Positions 28,440-38,052 are shown, counted from the first letter of the stretch. The stretch is DNA of 64,000 nucleotides from CAVZCC01 sp963773765 (GCA_963773765.1 CAVZCC010000001.1:682001-746000), one strand, 5' to 3'. Made by a program: numbers and translations. The notes: a model not told the origin generated them from the letters alone.

Positions 28440-28530
28440 GCATTCTCTCCTCGGGGAGGGGCCCGCCCCGGACGGCGACGGGCTCCTGAAAAAGGGTGCA
28501 AAAGTGGTCCCACTAGTTCACTCCCTGACG

Positions 28531-28552
28531 CCGCCCGGCGCAAACCGGGCGG
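28531..28552 (-). terminator. Candidate dnaE terminator hairpin
   Basis: CCGCCCGG and CCGGGCGG form a perfect 8-bp stem around the loop CGCAAA, 34 bases beyond the dnaE stop. No T-run follows. The remaining 90 bases up to 28440 hold the leader of the next gene and nothing else recognised. Confidence 0.5.
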
Positions 28553-28585
28553 TGGGAGCGGGATCCGGGCCTGTCGGACCCCGGC

Positions 28586-31500
28586 TCAGACCACGACGGC
28601 CTCGTGGCCCAGCAGGGCCCGCAGCTCGCCCACCAGCCCGCTCCGGGTGCTGACCAGGAACTGGTCGGGCAGCCGGAGCACCTGGCGCTCGCCCAGCAGG
28701 ATGTGGACCTCGGACTCGCCCGGGAAGTCGGCGAACAGCTCCTTGAGCCGGTCCACCATGGCGTCGTCCAGACGGGCCGGTGGCAGGTGCAGCCGCAGGG
28801 GCGGTGTCATGTCCGCCATCGGCTCGAACAGCTCCACCTCCCGGGGGATGAACTTGACGGTGTCCTCCCGCTTGTCCACCCGGCCGGTGATGAGCACCAC
28901 GGCGTCGTCGGCCAGCAGGTGACCGACCTGGGCCATGGTCTTGGGGAACACCATGACCTCCACCGTGCCCTGGAGGTCCTCCAGGGTGAGCACGGCCATG
29001 AGGTCGCCCTTCTTGGTCCACTTGCGCTGGAGGCCGGTGATGACGCCACCGACGGTGCGCTGGGCCCCCTCGTCCACCTCCGCCAGCTCCGCCAGGGTGC
29101 AGTCGACCTTGCGCTTCAGGGCCTGCTCGGCGCCCAGGAGCGGGTGGTCCGACACGTACAGGCCCAGCATCTCCTTCTCGAAGGTGAGCCGGAGCTTCTT
29201 GTCGAACTCCACGTCGGGGATGCGGACCCGCTCGTCGAAGGCCGGGCCGTCCTCCGCCTCCCCGAACAGCGACATGACGCCCATGTCGTGCTCCTTGCGG
29301 CGCGCCGACGGTGGCGTCGACGATCTGCTCGAACACGGTGAGCAGGCCCTGGCGGGGGTGGCCCATGGAGTCGAATCCGCCGGCCTTGATGAGCGACTCG
29401 ATGGTGCGCTTGTTGAGCACCCCGGTGTTGACCCGCTCGCAGAAGTCGTAGAAGTCGGCGAAGGGACCGTTGGCGTCCCGCTCCGCCACGATGCAGCTCC
29501 ACCAGGCCCTCGCCCACGTTGCGCACCGCCGAGAGCCCGAAGAGGATCTGGCCCCGGCCCTCCTCCGCCGTGACCGGCGTGAAGTCCGACGCGGAGCGGT
29601 TGACGTCCGGGACGATGACCTCGATGCCCATGGTCCGGCACTCGGCCAGGTAGATGGCGGCCTTCTCCAGCGACTGCTTGACGCTGGTGAGCAGCGCGGC
29701 CAGGTACTCCTCGGGGTAGTTGGCCTTGAGGTACGCGGTCTGGAAGCTGATGAACCCGTAGCCGTAGGCGTGGGACTTGTTGAAGGCGTAGTCGGCGAAG
29801 GGCTCGATGATGTCGAACCACTGCGTGCCCAGGTCCACGCCGTAGCCCGTGCGCTCGCAGCCCTCGGTGAACTTGACCCGCTCCTTGGCGATGAGCGCCT
29901 TGTCCTTCTTGCCGCAGTTGTGGACCAGGAAGTCCTCGACGACGGCGTAGGGCCGGTCAGGGTTCGCCATCCGGAAGTCGAAGCACTCCTTCTCGCCCAC
30001 GTACTCGACGTCGACCACCGTGTCCCACAGCAGGTCGCCCGTGGCCACGTCCTCCAGACGTTCGGAGTAGATCAGGCCGCGGATGGTGCGGCGGTGCAGG
30101 ACCGAGCAGCGCGTGTAGGCGCCCGAGTCGACCCCGAGGTCCCGCCAGGACCGGCCGGTCGCAGCCTGACGGCGCTCCAGCTCGGACTGCACGAACTGCG
30201 CCGGGACGCCGATGTTGGTGGCGCTGGCCCCGGAAACCCACGTGGCAGCCCACCGATGGACCTTCTCCCGCTTCACGGCCGTGAGGTGGGGCTCGATGGC
30301 GGCCGCCAGCCGCCGGGCCATGTCCTTGTCCGCCACGTCCAGGGTCCAGTGGCGGCCGTGGCCCGGGATGTCACGGTGGCACAGGTTGGACACCACGCCG
30401 AGCCGGAGCAGGAGCCGCTTGAGCCCGGCGCACACGTCCCGGCTCTTGGATCCGAATGCCAGTCCGTTCCTCTCGGCCCACCCGTCGGCGCAGAAGTACA
30501 GGCCCAGGAAGCGCTCGACCTTCCGCAGCGGTGCGTTGAGCACGCACTGCGGGATCGACTTGTCGCCGGCGAGGCCGAGCCTGCCGAGGATCGGCCGGAG
30601 GTCCCGCAGTTCCTGGCGGCGCAGGCGGAGGCGGGTGACACCGGCGAAGGTCTCCTGGCGTGACGCCGGGTGCGGACGGCCGAACCGAGTGGCGTACGCG
30701 GCGCGGAACGTGTCCAGCAACTCCGGGTCCGTGTTGCAGAAGTGGGCGGAGGCGGACGAGACCCGGATGTCCGGCGTGAAGCCCTCGGAGATGAGCAACG
30801 CCGCCAGGTCGACCTCGGCGTCACTGATGCGGCTGCCGCCGTGGGTCCGGGTCATCCCGGCGACGCCCACCAGGTCGCCCGGGGCGATCCGACCGAGCTC
30901 CACCCAGCGGTCCCCCACCAGGAACGGGTGGTTCGACGTCGCCTCGATCGTGTACCCGGTCGAGGTGGTCAACCGGTACACGGGCTTGGGACCCACCGAC
31001 CACACGTCCTCGACCTCGTCGAACCGGGTGGTGGCGGTGCGCTCGTCGATCACCTGGACACGCCGGTCGCGCAGGGCCATCACCCGCTCGATGGGCATGT
31101 AGCCGCGGGATCGGGTGAGCATGGCCGAGCCGGCGGGCAGGCACGCCTTGCGGAGGTTGTCCGCCTCCGCCAAGGAGTAGCCCGCGAACTTCTGGGCGAT
31201 CCGCATCATCGACTCCTGGTACACCATGAGCGCGTAGGTGTCCCCCAGCACCTCCTGGGCGTCGGGGTGCAGGTACTCCACCGGCTTGCGGCCGTTCTTG
31301 CGGTCGGCGTAGTCGTTGTGCATGTTGGCCGCCATGGGCCCCGGCCGGTACAGGGCCACCAGGGCGGCGACGTCCTCGAACTCGGTGGGGGCCAGGGATC
31401 GCATGAGCGCCCGCATCGGGCCGGACTCCAGCTGGAACACGCCGATCGAGTCGCCGCGGGCCAGCAGCTCGTAGGTGGGGGCGTCGTCCAGGGGGACGTT

Positions 31501-33342
31501 GTCGATGTCCACCTCCACCCCGCGGCCGGCCCGGATGAGCTCCAACGTGTCCGAGATGACGTCCAGGTTGCGCAGGCCCAGGAAGTCCATCTTGAGCAGG
31601 CCCAGCTCCTCCACGCCGTGCATCTCGTACTGGGTGACGACGGGGGCCTCCTCCGGCGGCTGGCCCGACTCGGGCTTGCGCTGGATGGGGAGGTAGTCGG
31701 TGAGGGGCTCCTTGGTGATCACCACGGCGGCGGCGTGGATGCCGTCCTGGCGGCGCAGGCCCTCCAGGCCCTTGGCGACGTCGATGACCTCCTTGGCCTC
31801 CGGGTCCGCGGCGTACATCTCCCGCAGCTCGGAGGCCATCTTGTAGCCGTCCTCGTACTTGGGGTGCGGCTCCATGCACGCGTACAACGGCGTGTCCCGG
31901 CCCATGACCAGCGGCGGCATGGCCTTGGCCACCCGGTCACCCAGGATGTACGGCTTGCCCAGCACGCGGGCCGCGTCGCGCACCGCGGCCCGGGCCTTGA
32001 TGGTGGAGAAGGTCACGATCTGCGCCACCCGGTCCCGGCCGTAGCGCTCCGCGGCGTAGCGGATCATCTCGTCCCGGTAGCGGGAGTCGAAGTCCATGTC
32101 GATGTCCGGCATGGAGATGCGGCTGGGGTTGAGGAACCGCTCGAACAGCAGGTCGTACTTGATCGGGTCCAGGTCCGTGATCTGCAGCGTGTAGGCCACC
32201 GCACACCCGGCGGCGGAGCCGCGGCCCGGACCGACGCGGATGCCGGTGTCCCGGGCGTGGCGGATGAGGTCCCACACGATGAGGAAGTAGGAGCTGAACC
32301 CCATGTCCCCGATGACCTTGAGCTCGTAGGCCAGGCGCTCCACGACGTCGTCGGGCAGGTGGTCGCCCCAGCGGTCCCGGGCGCCGGCGAAGGTCAGGTG
32401 CTCCAGGTAGTCCGCGTCGGTGGCGAAGCCCTCCGGCAGGGGGAAGTTGGGCAGCTGCGGCTTGCCGAACTCGATCTCCACGTCGCACCGCTCGGCGATC
32501 CACAGGGAGTTGTCACAGGAGGACTCGACCTCTGCGAACAACCGGCGCATCTCCCCCGCGGTCTTCAGGTAGTGGTGGTCGCCGTGGAACTTGAAGCGGT
32601 CCGGGTCGCTCATGAGCGACCCGGTCTGCACGCACAGGAGTGCGTCATGGGCCACGGCGTCGCCCTGGTGGACGTAGTGGCTGTCGTTGGTGGCCAGCAG
32701 CGGGGCCTTGAGCTTGCGGGCGATCTCGAACAGCTGGGGGTTGGTGCGGTGCTGCTCCGGGATGCCGTGGTCCTGGATCTCCACGAACAGGTTGTCCCGG
32801 CCGAAGATGTCCTGGAGGCGCGCCGCCTTCTCCAGGGCGGCGTCGAAGCCCTGGGTCATGAGCGACTGCAGGACGTGGCCGCCCAGGCAGCCGGTGGTGG
32901 CGATCACGCCGTGGTGGTGCTGCTCCAGCAGCTCCCAGTCCACCCGGGGCTTGTAGTAGTAGCCCTCCAGGTAGGCGCGGCTGGCCAGCTGGATGAGGTT
33001 CTTGTAGCCGGTGTTGTCCTCCGCCAGGAGCGTCAGGTGGTAGTAGAGCTTCTTGCCGCCGTCGACCTCTCCGCCGGAGTCGTCCTGACGGCCCCGGCGG
33101 GGCGGCCGCTCCGACCGGGCGTCGTGGGCCATGTAGGCCTCGGTGCCGATGATGGGCTTCACGCCCTGCTTGCGGCACTCCTTGTAGAAGTCCAGGACCC
33201 CGTACATGTTGCCGTGGTCCGTGATCCCCATGGCGGGCTGGCCGTCCGCCACGGCGGAGGCCACCACGTCACCGATCCGGGCGGCCCCGTCCAGCATCGA
33301 GTACTCGGTGTGCTGATGCAGATGGACGAACGAGTCCGGCAC
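28586..33342 (-). CDS. dnaE: DNA polymerase III alpha subunit DnaE with intein, two frameshifts
   Basis: The replicative polymerase. GTG 33342 follows a GGGGAGGAG Shine-Dalgarno. Domains in order: PHP (FVHLHQHTEYSMLDG, GITDHGN, with its His/Asp residues kept, so proofreading may be active), palm with catalytic ISMPDIDMDFDSRYRDEMI and KMDFLGLRNLDVI, fingers with GYSLAEADNLRKA, an in-frame 409-residue intein, then CGKKDKALIAKERVKF. After it come the helix-hairpin-helix region, the OB fold (TVEVMVFPKTMAQ) and the tail. One extra base near 29497 and another near 29307 break the frame. Correcting them and removing the intein leaves about 1175 residues, normal for actinobacterial DnaE. Confidence 0.95.
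29917..31143 (-). mobile_element. DnaE intein with LAGLIDADG-type homing endonuclease domain
   Basis: A 409-residue protein-splicing insert that begins with Cys (CLPAGSAMLTRSRGYMPI) and ends VVEDFLVHN, followed by Cys as the first residue of the C-extein. Block B is seen as TIEATSNHPFLV with the T-x-x-H pair, and the C-terminal block as ECFDFRMANPDRPYAVVEDF. Two dodecapeptide motifs, DLAALLISEGF and FLGLYFCADGW, mark a LAGLIDADG endonuclease domain between them, with an acidic residue kept in each. It splits RKA from CGKK in the polymerase. All splice residues look intact and the intein has no stop or frameshift, so splicing is expected. Confidence 0.93.
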
Positions 33343-33442
33343 CCTGTGCGCTCCTCCCCGGCCCGGGCCGGGCCCCGGGACGGGTCCGGCCGAACGACAC
33401 GGCTGTGATTCGACCGAGTATCGCGCGCCCCTGCGACGGCGC

Positions 33443-33462
33443 GCGTCGCCCGCGAGCGACGC
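33443..33462 (-). terminator. Candidate terminator hairpin downstream of bpa
   Basis: GCGTCGC and GCGACGC form a perfect 7-bp stem with a 6-base loop, 14 bases past the bpa stop and before the dnaE leader. The sequence has no T-run. Confidence 0.4.
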
Positions 33463-33475
33463 CGCCTGAAGTGGC

Positions 33476-34000
33476 TCAGATGTAGCCGGGGCCGGGGCCG
33501 GGACCGGCACCGGGGCCGGTCCGCTCCGGGAGCTGGCCCCGCATGCCCTCGAGTTGCTGGCGGGCCGCCATCTGCTGGGCCATCAGGGTGGCCTGGATGC
33601 CGTGGAACAGGCCCTCCAGCCAGCCCACCAACTGGGCCTTGGCCATGCGCAGCTCGGCCTCCGAGGGCAGTTCCTCGCCGGAGAAGTCGAACGAGAGGTC
33701 CTCCAACTCGGCGCCCAGCTCCGGCGACAGGGCGGTCTTCACCTGCTCGATGGAACGCTCGTAGATCTCCTTGAGCTGCGTGCGGGAGGCCTCGTCCAGC
33801 GTGGTGCCCCGGACCTCCTCCAGCATCTGCTTGACCATGGCGCCGATGCGGATGATCTTGGCCGGGGACTCGACCTCGATCTCCTCGTCGCCACCGCCGG
33901 GGGCCTCGGACCCGTCCTGGGGTCCCTCGACGGTGTCAGGGGCCAGCACCTCGGCGGGCTCGCCGTCGGTGGGGGCAGCGGGGGTGGAGGGTTCGGACAT
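33476..34000 (-). CDS. bpa: Bacterial proteasome activator Bpa (PafE)
   Basis: A 174-residue protein matching Bpa/PafE, the ATP-independent ring activator of the actinobacterial 20S proteasome. The N-terminal 40 residues are acidic and disordered; the helical core runs from ESPAKIIRIGAMVKQMLEEV through LKEIYERSIEQVKTALSPEL to LVGWLEGLFHGIQATLMAQQ. The C-terminus is Gly/Pro-rich and ends GPGYI. In Mycobacterium the terminal GQYL motif docks into the proteasome alpha ring; Tyr is kept here and Ile replaces Leu. The start ATG has TAGGAT six bases upstream. Proteasome genes themselves are not in this window. Confidence 0.86.
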   Translation of the reverse strand: MSEPSTPAAPTDGEPAEVLAPDTVEGPQDGSEAPGGGDEEIEVESPAKIIRIGAMVKQMLEEVRGTTLDEASRTQLKEIYERSIEQVKTALSPELGAELEDLSFDFSGEELPSEAELRMAKAQLVGWLEGLFHGIQATLMAQQMAARQQLEGMRGQLPERTGPGAGPGPGPGYI

Positions 34001-34006
34001 CCCCGG

Positions 34007-34012
34007 ATCCTA
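34007..34012 (-). promoter_or_regulatory. Candidate -10 hexamer TAGGAT for bpa, leaderless
   Basis: A six-base spacer leads to ATG 34000. The hexamer sits in the 34-base gap behind the phosphodiesterase stop, so bpa may have its own promoter. Confidence 0.5.
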
Positions 34013-34034
34013 CCCGTGGCCCCCGGGTGGCGGT

Positions 34035-35177
34035 TCAGCCGCGGGACACCAGGAGCGGCACGTAGACCTCGTCCGCGGTGAGCGAGCCGTGGCGGCCCTG
34101 CAGGTGGAACGGGCCGGTGTCGGCCGGGTCCTCGAAGGCGACGGGCTCGAAGGTCACCAGCGCCACGTCGCCCAGCCGGGCCAGCGAGGCGGGGAGCACC
34201 TTGGGGCCGAACCAGCACTCGTCCAGCACCTGGTCCCTGGTCACCACCCACGCCACGTCGGAGTGGTGCTCCTGGGCGGCGCGGTACAGGGCGGCCTCCG
34301 ATCCGGGGAGGGCGTGCAGCCAGCGGAACCGGGCCTCTCCGGTCTGGTGGCTCACGTGGGCCAGGACCGCAGGGTCCGGCGGGAGCACCCGGTCCCCCAC
34401 GTCCACCTGGCCGTGGTCCGCGGTGATGACGAGGGCGGCACCCGGCGGCAGCTCCTGGATGAGGTACTCCACCATGCGGTCCACGAACACCAGCTCGGCG
34501 TCGTAGAAGAAGTCCAGGCCGTACTCGTGGGCGACCTTGTCGATGCCGTCGTAGTAGGCGTACACGAACGGCTCGCCGGCCTGCAGCTGGTGCATGATCT
34601 CGGCCACCAGGGTGGAGGGCATGCGGTAGGGGACGTGGCGGCAGCCGCCCAGGTGGGCCCGGGTGAAGCCGGAGTCACGGAACTCCGCCCGCACCACCAC
34701 CGGCGGGCGCTGGCCCTCGAAGGCGACGTCGTGCTGGATGGACTCGGGCGGGATGCTCTCCCGTGCGTCCCCCTTGGAGGTGGACCACCGCAGCACGTTC
34801 AACACGTCGTCACCGTCGCCCACGCTCATGCGGTAGCCGATGACGCCGTGCTCGCCGGGGGCCAGGCCCGTGCAGATGGAGGTGAGCGCGGTGGCGGTGG
34901 TGGTCGGGGCCACCGTGGTGATCCGGCTGGCGTGCATCTGGGTCAGGCCCCGCAGCATCTCGCGCCGGGCCTGGAACTGGTTCCAGCCCAGGCCGTCGAG
35001 CACCAGCAGGACCACCTGGTCCGCCCCCTCCAGCCCCGCGGGGAACCAGTCCGGCGCACCGTCCGGGTCCTCCACCAGGGGGCGCATCACGTTGCTGGTG
35101 CACGCGCCCTCGTAGTCGGGCAGGACCGGATCGCTTGTCGCCGACCCCACCGGGCCGGCCCCGTGTTCGTCGCCCAC
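34035..35177 (-). CDS. Alkaline-phosphatase-fold type I phosphodiesterase/nucleotide pyrophosphatase
   Basis: A 380-residue enzyme of the type I phosphodiesterase family. QVVLLVLDGLGWNQF holds the first metal-binding Asp, APTTTATALTSICTGLAPGEHG the Thr nucleophile, YYDGIDKVAHEYG and LVITADHGQVDVGD the remaining Asp/His ligands, and GRHGSL a late His. No signal peptide is visible, so a cytosolic phosphodiesterase is likely; the substrate is unknown. The start is GTG 35177, behind AAGGAGA. It lies upstream of bpa and may be co-transcribed with it. Confidence 0.85.
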   Translation of the reverse strand: MGDEHGAGPVGSATSDPVLPDYEGACTSNVMRPLVEDPDGAPDWFPAGLEGADQVVLLVLDGLGWNQFQARREMLRGLTQMHASRITTVAPTTTATALTSICTGLAPGEHGVIGYRMSVGDGDDVLNVLRWSTSKGDARESIPPESIQHDVAFEGQRPPVVVRAEFRDSGFTRAHLGGCRHVPYRMPSTLVAEIMHQLQAGEPFVYAYYDGIDKVAHEYGLDFFYDAELVFVDRMVEYLIQELPPGAALVITADHGQVDVGDRVLPPDPAVLAHVSHQTGEARFRWLHALPGSEAALYRAAQEHHSDVAWVVTRDQVLDECWFGPKVLPASLARLGDVALVTFEPVAFEDPADTGPFHLQGRHGSLTADEVYVPLLVSRG

Positions 35178-35204
35178 CGGGCTGTCTCCTTCTGACGCCC
35201 CTCC

Positions 35205-35210
35205 ACGCTA
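35205..35210 (-). promoter_or_regulatory. Candidate -10 hexamer TAGCGT for the phosphodiesterase
   Basis: It would start a leader of about 20 bases carrying the AAGGAGA ribosome-binding site. Confidence 0.38.
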
Positions 35211-35264
35211 CCGAGATCCGGGTGCCCGCCGGTGGCAGACACCACCCCGTTGGCCGGTCGTGCG

Positions 35265-35270
35265 TACGAT
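35265..35270 (+). promoter_or_regulatory. Candidate -10 hexamer TACGAT for the Rrf2 gene
   Basis: Seven bases separate it from GTG 35278. This spacing, with no Shine-Dalgarno, is why that GTG is preferred over the ATG at 35269 that would overlap the hexamer. Confidence 0.48.
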
Positions 35271-35277
35271 GACCGCC

Positions 35278-35724
35278 GTGAAGGTCTCGACCCGGGGTGA
35301 CTACGCCAGCAGAGCCCTGCTGTCGCTGGCCCTGCACCACGGCGACGGGCCGACCTCGGTGCGTGACATCGCGGAGCGCACGGGGCTCCCCCAGCCCTAC
35401 CTGGAGCAGATCCTGCTGGCCCTCAAGGGCGCCGGCCTGGTCCGCTCCAAGCGGGGGGTCGGGGGCGGCTACGTCCTGGCCCGGGCCCCGGAGGAGATCA
35501 CCCTGGCACAGATCGTGTCCGCCGTGGACGGGCCGATCCAGGCCGGCGACTTCGGCCAACCCCACACCGACGGCGCCTGCGATCACGAGGGCCAGTGCGT
35601 CCTCCTGGCCATCTGGGGCGACGTCGGCGGGCGCATGAAGGCCCTGCTGGAGGCCTACACCCTGGCCGACCTGTCGGGCATGACCCAGGGAAACCTCCCC
35701 TGGCCCGGCGAAGCGGGCTCATGA
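35278..35724 (+). CDS. Rrf2-family transcriptional regulator
   Basis: A 148-residue winged-helix regulator. The start KVSTRGDYASRALLSLALHH and the recognition region SVRDIAERTGLPQPYLEQIL, then LKGAGLVRSKRGVGGGYVLAR, are standard Rrf2. Iron-sulfur members (IscR, NsrR, RsrR) have three Cys; here CDHEGQC gives two Cys five residues apart and no third Cys follows, so cluster binding is doubtful. Genes for iron-sulfur assembly or nitric oxide defence are not adjacent. The next gene, rluD, is convergent. Confidence 0.87.
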   Translation: MKVSTRGDYASRALLSLALHHGDGPTSVRDIAERTGLPQPYLEQILLALKGAGLVRSKRGVGGGYVLARAPEEITLAQIVSAVDGPIQAGDFGQPHTDGACDHEGQCVLLAIWGDVGGRMKALLEAYTLADLSGMTQGNLPWPGEAGS

Positions 35725-35729
35725 GACCA

Positions 35730-35744
35730 CCCGGCGACGCCGGG
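35730..35744 (+). terminator. Weak terminator hairpin after the Rrf2 gene
   Basis: CCCGGC and GCCGGG form a 6-bp stem with a GAC loop in the 47-base gap between convergent stops. The short loop and the absence of a T-run keep this uncertain. Confidence 0.3.
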
Positions 35745-35771
35745 GCATGACACCACCCGGCGGGGCGTCGG

Positions 35772-36728
35772 TCAGGACAGGCGGTCCAGCACCCGGGACA
35801 GGTCGGGTGGGAGCGGTGAGTCGAACGCCACCTCGTCGCCGGTGCCGGGGTGCACGAAGACCAGCCGACGGGCGTGCAGGAACGGGCGCGGCATGGGGAA
35901 GCTCTGCCGCTTGCCGCCGTAGAGCGGGTCGCCCACCACGGGATGCCCGATGGAGGACAGGTGGACCCGGATCTGGTGCGTCCGCCCCGTCTCGAGCCGA
36001 CACGTGAGCAACGCTGCCTCCACCGGGTCGTTGAACAGGCGATCCACGTCGTAGTGGGTGCGGGCCGGCCGGCCGTCCACGGCCACGGTCATGCGCAGGG
36101 GGTCCCGGCGCGACCGCCCGATGGGTGCGTCGATGACGCCGTGGGGGTGCTCGGGGTGGCCCCACACCACGGCGGTGTACACGCGCTCGACGGCGTGGGT
36201 GGCCAACTGGGACACCAGCGACTCGTAGGCCTCCGGCGTGCGGGCCACGACCAGCAGGCCCGACGTCCCCCGGTCCAGGCGGTGGACCAGGCCGGGGCGG
36301 TCCCGTTCCCCCACGGCCTCGCCGCCCTCGGGGGCCAGCTCCGGGAAGCGGGCCAGCAGTCCGTGGACCAACGTGGACCCGGCGTGGCCCGGCCCGGGGT
36401 GCACCACCAGCCCGGCCGGTTTGTCGATCACGATCACCTCGTCATCGGCGTGCACGACGGTGAACTCGACGTCGTCGTCGGCGGTCACCTCCACCGGTGG
36501 CCGGTGCGGATCGGCGGCCAGGGCCACCCGGTCCCCCGTCGCCAGGCGGTGCGACGCCTTGGTCACGACCCGCCCGCCGACGCTCACGGTCCCGGCGGCG
36601 ACGACGTCGGCCGCCTCGGCCCGCGAGCAGCCCGCCAGCATGGCCACGGCCCGGTCCAGGCGCTCGCCGTCGAGCGCGTCGGGGATCTCCTCGACCAGGA
36701 AGGCGTCGGCGGCGGGGCCGTCGCTCAT
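35772..36728 (-). CDS. rluD: Pseudouridine synthase RluD-like
   Basis: A 318-residue RluA/RluD-family enzyme that isomerises uridines of 23S rRNA helix 69. An S4 RNA-binding domain comes first (LDRAVAMLAGCSRAEAADVV), then the catalytic domain with VIVIDKPAGLVVHPG and the signature GLVHRLDRGTSGLLVVA, whose Asp is catalytic, and GRTHQIRVHLSSIGHPVVGD. In actinobacteria this gene commonly follows lspA, as it does here, with a 4-base ATGA overlap. The precise uridine targets cannot be read from sequence. Confidence 0.9.
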   Translation of the reverse strand: MSDGPAADAFLVEEIPDALDGERLDRAVAMLAGCSRAEAADVVAAGTVSVGGRVVTKASHRLATGDRVALAADPHRPPVEVTADDDVEFTVVHADDEVIVIDKPAGLVVHPGPGHAGSTLVHGLLARFPELAPEGGEAVGERDRPGLVHRLDRGTSGLLVVARTPEAYESLVSQLATHAVERVYTAVVWGHPEHPHGVIDAPIGRSRRDPLRMTVAVDGRPARTHYDVDRLFNDPVEAALLTCRLETGRTHQIRVHLSSIGHPVVGDPLYGGKRQSFPMPRPFLHARRLVFVHPGTGDEVAFDSPLPPDLSRVLDRLS

Positions 36729-37246
36729 TCCGGTTGCCCGGAGGCCTCACCGGATGCGACGTCGGCCGACTCGTCCTCCGTGGTGGGCTCACGCAGGCCG
36801 GTCAGCGCCAGTGCGATGCCGCCCACGACCACACAGGCGTCGGCCACGTTGAAGATGGGCCACCACTGGACGTCGATGAAGTCGACCACCCCGCCCGAGA
36901 GGAACCCGTTCTCGGCCCGGAACACGCGGTCGGCCAGGTTGCCGAGCGCGCCGCCGATCACCACGCCGACCAGGACGAGCTGCAGCGGTGAGGTCATCTT
37001 CCGGGCGACCACCACCAGGACGACCACGATGGCCACCACCACCAGGGCGATGAGGTTCCCCATGCCGGAGCCCTTGGAGAACGCCATGCCGGTGTTCTCG
37101 GCGTAGACCAGCCGCAGGGTCCAGACCACGTCGATCGGGGCCTGGCCCATGAGCCGGTCCACGGCCCAGCGCTTGGTGAGCTGGTCCACCACCAGGACGA
37201 CAGCGACGGCGAGGCCGACGGTGCTCCAGCGGCGGACGGCGGTCAT
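36725..37246 (-). CDS. lspA: Lipoprotein signal peptidase LspA
   Basis: A 173-residue signal peptidase II that cleaves prolipoproteins after lipid modification. Four membrane helices are visible. The catalytic Asp pair lies in GGALGNLADRVFR and FNVADACVVVGG, and VYAENTGMAFSKG corresponds to the conserved NxGxAF motif. The start ATG 37246 follows the TraR-like gene by eight bases; a longer frame to 37300 exists but would overlap that gene. An acidic C-terminal tail of about 25 residues is extra. The stop overlaps the rluD start. Confidence 0.94.
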   Translation of the reverse strand: MTAVRRWSTVGLAVAVVLVVDQLTKRWAVDRLMGQAPIDVVWTLRLVYAENTGMAFSKGSGMGNLIALVVVAIVVVLVVVARKMTSPLQLVLVGVVIGGALGNLADRVFRAENGFLSGGVVDFIDVQWWPIFNVADACVVVGGIALALTGLREPTTEDESADVASGEASGQPE

Positions 37247-37254
37247 GGCCCGGA

Positions 37255-38001
37255 TCAGCGGAAGCTGCGGGTCTTGTACTCCACCCGCTCCCGGGCCCAC
37301 GGGATGGCCTTGAGCCGCTCCTTGGGGATCGGGTCCCCCGAGTACTCACACATGCCGTAGGTGCCCTTGGTGATGCGCTCGAGCGCCGCATCGATCTCGT
37401 CGATGGTCTGGCGGGCCTGGGCGGCGCGGGCCAGGTCGAAGTCCCGTTCCACGGCCAGGGAGTCACCCTCACCGGACTCGTCGTCGAACTGCACGTCGCC
37501 CGGCTCCCGGTCGAACGCCAGCGAGTCGGCCTCGGCCTTGAGCGCCTCGGCCTGCTCCGACAGGGTGACCCGCTCCTCCAGGAGGGACTGCTTCTGCTGG
37601 TCCAGGAAGGCCTTGTCGAACGGCGACTTCATCTTCTTGACCGGGGCCTTCTTGGACGGCGCGGAGGACTTCTTGGTCGCCGCGGCCGAACGGGTCGGCG
37701 CAGCCGCCTGCTTGACCGGGGCCTTCTTCACGGCGGCCTTCTTGACGGGGGCCTTCTTGGCCGGTGCCTTTGCGGCCGCCGGCTTGGCCGGTGCCTTCCT
37801 GGCCGGAGCCTTGGCGGTGGCGGCCTTCTTGGCGGGGGCCTTCTTCACAGGAGCCTTCTTGGCGGGTGCCTTCTTGGTCACGGGCGCTTTCTTGGTCGGT
37901 GCCTTCTTGGCGGGTGCCTTCTTGGCGGCAGGGGCCTTCTTCACCGGGGCCTTCTTGGCCGGGGCCTTCTTCGTGGTCGATGCGGCGCGCTTGGTCGCCA
38001 T
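37255..38001 (-). CDS. TraR/DksA-like protein with lysine-rich H1-like N-terminal tail
   Basis: A 248-residue protein of two parts. Residues 1-130 or so are almost only Lys, Ala and Pro in repeats such as KKAPAKKAPVKKAP, like bacterial histone-H1-like tails, probably disordered and nucleic-acid binding. The C-terminal 115 residues are TraR/DksA-like: a coiled coil (FLDQQKQSLLEERVTLSEQ), an acidic patch (DDESGEGDS), QTIDEIDAALERITKGTYG, then MCEYSGDPIPKERLKAIPWA. The normal zinc finger has four Cys; only one remains, so zinc is unlikely. DksA-type proteins act at the RNA polymerase secondary channel. Strong GGAAGGAGG Shine-Dalgarno before ATG 38001. Confidence 0.82.
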   Translation of the reverse strand: MATKRAASTTKKAPAKKAPVKKAPAAKKAPAKKAPTKKAPVTKKAPAKKAPVKKAPAKKAATAKAPARKAPAKPAAAKAPAKKAPVKKAAVKKAPVKQAAAPTRSAAATKKSSAPSKKAPVKKMKSPFDKAFLDQQKQSLLEERVTLSEQAEALKAEADSLAFDREPGDVQFDDESGEGDSLAVERDFDLARAAQARQTIDEIDAALERITKGTYGMCEYSGDPIPKERLKAIPWARERVEYKTRSFR

Positions 38002-38052
38002 GATCGGCCTCCTTCCCACGTCCCATCCGGGTGGGGTCGAAATGGTCGACGC

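Noticed and set aside
30670..33408. 912-codon open frame antisense to dnaE
   Set aside because: Composition is Val/Gly/His/Leu-rich with no family motif, and the opposite strand encodes all DnaE motifs. Long antisense frames are expected at this G+C.
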